From: JABMRP01 sp964444795
GTDB taxonomy: Bacteria; Planctomycetota; Planctomycetia; Pirellulales; Thermoguttaceae
Assembly: GCA_964444795.1 (NCBI GenBank)
Contig: CAYUIQ010000104.1
Location: forward strand, 1 to 28,020
DNA: 28,020 nucleotides
Reading direction: 5' to 3'
Shown one piece after another: positions 26,001-28,020 of the stretch. Under the pieces are notes generated by a model. The model ran no database searches and was not told the DNA's origin. It saw only the letters and a program-made list of their open reading frames with translations. A program made the position numbers and the translations under genes. The stretch's first letter is position 1; the number at the start of each line of letters is the position of its first letter.

Positions 26001-28020
26001 ACACTGGATGACGGCGGCGGACGGATCGTGGTTTTCCATGCCGACCGCCTCGAGCAGAACGACAGCTTTCTGAATCCGACGGAGTGGGAGGATTTGGCTC
26101 AGTCGATCGTCAAGCCGAACATCGACCCGGGTGGAGTTACCGATGGCTTGCCCGGCGATGAGGATTGGTATCGTTTCACCGCGCCCAAGATCGGCACGTT
26201 CAAGTTCCAACTGCTCTTCGATAAGGTCGAGGCGTTGGACGCCGATCGGCCCGGCCTGCCGGGTGACGGTCAGCTTCAGATCGAGGCCTACAGGGCCGAC
26301 GGCACGCTGATCAATAAGAGGCCGGACGAAGATGGCGACGAGTCGCACACGATCGGCGTCGAGGAGGGACAGAAGTACCTCCTGCGAGTTCGCGGCGCTA
26401 GTATCGATGCCATCAACGTGTACGACATCACCGCGTTGGACCTGGACGAGATCGGGCCGCAAGTGACCGACGTCTACATCACCGACGACACGGACACACA
26501 GGCCGACGAATCGCAGTTCAACCTGTTTGCACCCAAGCCGGACGAGGGTCCTACGCCGTTGGTCTACAGTCTGACAATTGGTGTGCAAGACCTGCCCGAG
26601 CGGTTCGACGGATTCGTATACCCGGCATTGGACCAGTCGATCGCGGAGCATTTGGGGCATTATCGATTGGTCGGCGATGCTAACGGCATAATTCCGATCT
26701 CCCGCGTGACCGTGAAACAAGATGACCCGGAGCCGGAAGCGGGCAAGATGGCAATCGCCAACATCATTCTTGACTTTGCCGAACCGCTGCCGGACGATCG
26801 CTTCACGCTTTGGGTCGCCGACGCGCTGATCGACCCGAGCGGCAATCACTTGGACGGTGAGAGTAATGCCATCGAGCCGCACGAGGCCCCGCAGTTTCCC
26901 ACCGGCGATGGCGTGCCCGGCGGAGATTTTGTCGCCCGGTTCACCGTCGACAGCCGGCCGGAACTCGGCGTCTGGAGCACGGGAAGCGTCTACGTCGACA
27001 CCAACGGGAACTTCCAGTTCGACCCGCAGAATCCCGATTTCACCAACCGCGATATCACCTATACGCTGGGATTCAACAATGACTTCATCTTCGCGGGCAA
27101 TTTCGCCGCGCCCGTGGACGATGCCCAGCCCGATGGCGATTCCCCGCCCGTGGACGACGACGCCGACGGCTTCGACAAGCTGGCGGCTTACGGGTTCGTT
27201 GACGGTCAGGCGCGGTGGCTGGTCGACACAGACAACGACGGCGTGCCCGACATTGCCCAGAACGATCCGGCCAACGTCATCGGTCAGCCGGTCGCCGGCA
27301 ACTTCGACCAAATTGCAGCCAACGGCGACGAAGTGGGACTGTTCACCGGCGACACCTGGTGGTTGGACCAGAACCACAACTTCCAGGTCGCCGACGACGC
27401 GCCGATCAGCACGCCCTATCTGACCGGTTATCCGATCGTCGGCGATTTCGACGGCGATGGCCTGGACGATCTGGCGACGTTCAGCAGTACCACGGGCGTT
27501 TTCCAGATGGATCGGGCTTTCGACGGTCTCGGGGCCGGGCTCAACGCGCAATTCACTCTCAACTTCAGCGATTTCATCGGCGTCCGCGAGAGGGCGGTTG
27601 TGGCGGACATGGATCAGGACGGGTTTGACGACCTAGGGCTTTGGGCGCCCGACCGGACCGGGGCAGTGCCGGCAGAGGGGGCCGAGTGGTACTTCGTTAT
27701 TTCCCGTGGGGCTTCGATTCTCGACCGGATTGCCCCCGACCCGATCACCGGTCAGCCGGCGATCGCCTTCACGCCGATCCCCTTCGGCGACGATGTCTTC
27801 GCTCGATACGGCGACGAATTCGCGGCGCCCGTGGTGGGCAATTTCGATCCGCCGATTGTCGGTGGTTCGGGCGATTCCTCCAGTCTGTTGGAACTCCCGG
27901 GGACCGCGGGGCCCGACCAGTTCCGACTCAGTGCTGGTGATACGGCCGGTTCGTGGATCGTGAAAGTCAACGGAAACGTCGTGGACGTCGATCCGGCGGT
28001 CGAAACCATCCACTTTGGCG
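20040..28020 (+). CDS. Giant acidic modular surface protein (LEPR-XLL-like start), cut by window edge
   Basis: One frame is open without a stop for 2660 codons from ATG 20040 to the window edge. GGAG (20027-20030) lies nine bases upstream, and no earlier in-frame ATG exists after the upstream stop. There is no classical signal peptide; a basic N-terminus is followed by LQVEPLEQRAMLS (residues 39-51), a variant of the planctomycete LEPR-XLL motif found near the start of very large exported proteins. Domains in order: RTX-like turns (GGPGDDTLAGG, DGGEGRDTF; about 315-400); eight modules ending in GGPWTVxF (about 420-1350); further Gly/Asp-rich beta-roll-like sequence (about 1380-1980); a PPC-like domain around GDEDWYRFTAP (about 2040-2130); an Ig-like segment (DRFTLWVADALIDPSGNHLDG); and FG-GAP/VCBS-like Asp repeats (DTDNDGVPD, DFDGDGLDD, DMDQDGFDD) near the edge. 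Asp and Glu are very abundant, suggesting calcium binding. Adhesion or an envelope layer is the likely role; type I-like export is a guess. Confidence 0.88.
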   Translation, partial: MRWQHFFGKKTSGQRSSNFARSPRAGRQLRGCIRRSRALQVEPLEQRAMLSIVFPSDKLQSGLEVVEGLTSTVATHVPGLMGDLLAGVGNDDEAWLYQAFPGEVNEIDIHTGLLDGYLFLNDSDDVPVYRVLPAVSTEVLSVEASTQDDVATVYSIGGEISGPGFELLGPSVEIGGPGFELKLKKPWDPFTWTESEAPLVGISSTLGGFSFTIFGISTTAGMGDEWSSSSSTQQSFSKLEQWLDTVDARAVLPVSSAFEDLLPKDDELDAMGSGEPEDLDDYMTDKFNTKWIFVDAADGPDTVDLSTLTGFSTVIYGGPGDDTLAGGGSQSLLDALGFTSTGDASTIKLDGGEGRDTFIINKWFDVGGDGIFVVDGGPDNDRLLFEGTEGDDIITLVADENGTLKKVILDRPNPNAGLPANEVVTISYLDSMTPTGGFLTLTFDTGSGNPAATIRVPYNATGQDIEDALKNDPTIGEEDVLVEGGPGGPWTVRFQGDLGNTDLKQVLADLSELASSPGWGSVEETAKGSVESGTDAAYKISVPHRTDGGTFRLVVNGSATPTEDQISGEIPYDASADDVYDALESLPNIGPDDVFVRGLDGGPWDIEFGGSFAGQNVELTVFTTDDDTHAYYPSPTLQSPVDCEVTKVQHISPGDNEVQGFVLSYGDTGDAFRIGFGQQEELPGLLGDLGLPATTATSWTDPLPVGAPADEVRDALERLDNVGLGDVIVTRYVVADPGSEELHFAYTVELTGEFREEDVPALKIAGAVQDKSLTEVNGAPVIQGTNEIQTISLVGADEDDGDTFMLTFTNPDGLTSNTGLIPRDATALQVENALNAIASINAGGGGVSVDGGAGGPWSVTFDTGPLAETDVNLIDVRVAKSSVSFDAETISQDSVHEIQRFYLTGFAADDMFTLTFTNPDGVTGTTEPMSINADRQEVWDALLAIPSTGNTTNDVFVVGGAGPSWDVAFWWLGDVDAIEVTVITGSVPVESRTVVNGVPGITGYDEQQTVELVHTDPDGTEHPATGGTFTLTFTDPYGAVRTTADMPFDATKDEVQDALNIAVSDFGGQVSVAGDAGGPWTVTYGESLAETDVPLIKADTANLRRDIGSPSEPAVHILQAPAPGVNEQQEISFSPIPTTGDFTLTFEDSTTELLPWNATALQIQKALNGLAGVDGLNDENDSDPNDDDELQVTGPEGGPWTVEFTGKFRGQAQMPIDVDTEPTDDQGIQHKLRVVGLDPDREQTQEAVGTNEVQTVTLPDEAETGTFTLTFDDGNGGKITTDPISMIATPQQVQEELMKLDSIMEDEDGDLLEDDGVDNVRVRGVARGPWEIEFVDDLAEEDQPLLELDTSGLTFTGGGLQVNEDVPGNDGGAYLPVATTEFTDLVNVEEFVIEGGGGDDRLIVQGALDLSLGVFFNGGDGTDSLELVSKDDSPTFVAPIFPDDTQGTIIMDYPVLGTFGFDVQFVDVEGEIVMDANGQEGGSVSLSGTDGGDDIRFAGVEGSSGSATFARDGQVPIILQGFAAGSSVTIDGHLGDDSISVALNGVTEFADFTVLGGGPAGSDAMRLEGTGAADEFTFNLAASSVKDGMLTVGGTTPVELDLKGFEDYSFIGSNGEDSLTVISPTVNSNDSIRFFPEPGNDGSVVFGLRADALDPVEVYSPVSFQSIEVRNFNSQGGEDTFYVSTDQVPGVSAGLEVIGGDGTSEVILGGQSTTLSHDTAAKDTLILDVTTTRDGHDVEVTPGKGIDISLSIGAGYDILTYNAVADGVRVDLEEAKISQDDYGDVFFVGTEDVNLIGTGPAATLTFDGPLANERLLYTPAAADAGYLIADGGWVGYAFDRFGELLINGGPGAGDEVMVVATRHDDVIDVYGPDRTVAVTDATGLALLPAKVGNNVEVVGVDGLSGDDLFLVTPAGPGDSPLLIDIFGGFPNASDRLVITDEGLGDVVRHHQGPDGRSGSVIVGASSPVAYDEVERVDILPLAPEPGRTLDDGGGRIVVFHADRLEQNDSFLNPTEWEDLAQSIVKPNIDPGGVTDGLPGDEDWYRFTAPKIGTFKFQLLFDKVEALDADRPGLPGDGQLQIEAYRADGTLINKRPDEDGDESHTIGVEEGQKYLLRVRGASIDAINVYDITALDLDEIGPQVTDVYITDDTDTQADESQFNLFAPKPDEGPTPLVYSLTIGVQDLPERFDGFVYPALDQSIAEHLGHYRLVGDANGIIPISRVTVKQDDPEPEAGKMAIANIILDFAEPLPDDRFTLWVADALIDPSGNHLDGESNAIEPHEAPQFPTGDGVPGGDFVARFTVDSRPELGVWSTGSVYVDTNGNFQFDPQNPDFTNRDITYTLGFNNDFIFAGNFAAPVDDAQPDGDSPPVDDDADGFDKLAAYGFVDGQARWLVDTDNDGVPDIAQNDPANVIGQPVAGNFDQIAANGDEVGLFTGDTWWLDQNHNFQVADDAPISTPYLTGYPIVGDFDGDGLDDLATFSSTTGVFQMDRAFDGLGAGLNAQFTLNFSDFIGVRERAVVADMDQDGFDDLGLWAPDRTGAVPAEGAEWYFVISRGASILDRIAPDPITGQPAIAFTPIPFGDDVFARYGDEFAAPVVGNFDPPIVGGSGDSSSLLELPGTAGPDQFRLSAGDTAGSWIVKVNGNVVDVDPAVETIHFG
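20154..20192 (+). other. LEPR-XLL-like N-terminal motif of the giant protein
   Basis: The codons read LQVEPLEQRAMLS. The family consensus has LEPRxLLS; here Pro-Arg is replaced by Gln-Arg and the first Leu of LL by Met. The motif is preceded by an Arg-rich stretch, as in other members. It marks large planctomycete surface proteins but its mechanism is unknown. Confidence 0.6.
20985..21227 (+). other. RTX-like calcium-binding stretch in the giant protein
   Basis: The translation contains GGPGDDTLAGG, LDGGEGRDTF, VDGGPDNDRL and GTEGDDIITL. These resemble the nonapeptide GGxGxDxUx of hemolysin-type calcium-binding beta-rolls, though they are spaced irregularly. Calcium binding is inferred from this likeness. 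Confidence 0.5.
21300..24092 (+). repeat. Eight diverged protein modules of about 85-125 residues in the giant gene
   Basis: Modules begin near 21300, 21645, 21978, 22395, 22725, 23052, 23415 and 23790. Each has the same order: (N)E(V/I)Q followed by a beta strand; TFTLTF with a following DP/NPDG turn; a DATA-type segment leading to a helix like VQDALNAL; then an acidic turn, a VxVxG strand, GGPWTVxF, and LAETDVxLI. The protein pattern is clear, whereas the DNA is strongly diverged between copies, so this is an old expansion. I recognise the pattern from other planctomycete giant proteins but cannot name a characterised domain for it. Confidence 0.7.
27228..27660 (+). other. FG-GAP/VCBS-like Asp-rich repeats near the right edge
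   Basis: Successive segments VDTDNDGVPDIAQND, VAGNFDQIAANGDEVGLF, IVGDFDGDGLDDLATF and VVADMDQDGFDDLGLW each combine a beta strand with a D-x-D-x-D-G-x-x-D loop. This is the pattern of FG-GAP/VCBS repeats in integrin-like propellers, where the loop binds calcium. The propeller would continue beyond the window. Confidence 0.6.

Noticed and set aside
25161..27551. Open frame of 796 codons on the minus strand
   Set aside because: It is antisense to the giant surface-protein frame, and its composition (many Val, Arg, Asp, His) is what reverse reading of Gly/Asp/Thr-rich codons gives. No domain or ribosome site supports it.
20040..28020. Possibility that the Asp-rich repeats form a CRISPR or other DNA repeat array
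   Set aside because: The repetition is at the protein level in one open frame; DNA copies are diverged and irregularly spaced, with no spacers or direct-repeat units.

Overview
The window looks like a stretch of a planctomycete chromosome, probably from a metagenome-derived or draft assembly. The support is a GC-rich coding style and a run of exported proteins typical of that phylum. These include a Tat-exported Gfo/Idh/MocA oxidoreductase, a secreted PQQ-type beta-propeller, an SSS symporter with its own N-terminal export-like segment, a cysteine-rich outer-membrane barrel protein, a sulfatase remnant, and a giant acidic surface protein with an LEPR-XLL-like N-terminal motif. A run of exactly 100 N (14619-14718) marks a scaffold gap. 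No tRNA, rRNA, CRISPR array, transposase or phage gene was seen.

Left part (1-7302). Mostly minus strand: a partial secreted beta-helix protein (1-755), an exported enzyme made of two complete glycosidase-like domains in tandem (795-2930), a HEAT-repeat/SEC-C protein (3392-5101) with a doubtful small ORF upstream (5122-5370), an unrecognised exported protein (5575-6828), and the 3' end of a decayed sulfatase gene (7012-7302). One small plus-strand gene, an S4-domain RNA-binding protein (3131-3364), interrupts them.

Middle part (7743-18108). Five plus-strand genes in a row: oxidoreductase (7743-9041), a serine hydrolase fused to a NamZ/DUF1343 exo-muramidase (9126-11450), a PQQ-like beta-propeller (11480-12850), an SSS symporter broken by the gap (13086-14881), and a GH92 alpha-mannosidase-type enzyme with an extra N-terminal carbohydrate-binding-like region (14989-18108). 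Together they read as a glycan and cell-wall-sugar foraging locus: periplasmic or surface hydrolases, a sodium-coupled importer and a sugar-type oxidoreductase. That joint role is inferred from gene content and order. Promoter-like sequences before three of the five genes suggest several transcription units.

Right part (18191-28020). A minus-strand outer-membrane barrel protein with three 57-bp tandem repeats faces, across a 556-bp partly AT-rich spacer, one uninterrupted reading frame of at least 2660 codons (20040 to the window edge). It encodes a very acidic, multi-domain, probably calcium-binding surface protein with eight diverged modules of about 85-125 residues, RTX-like turns, a PPC-like domain and FG-GAP/VCBS-like repeats.

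The most notable items are the giant modular protein, the serine hydrolase-NamZ fusion, and the duplicated glycosidase. I found no clearly new defence or mobile system.
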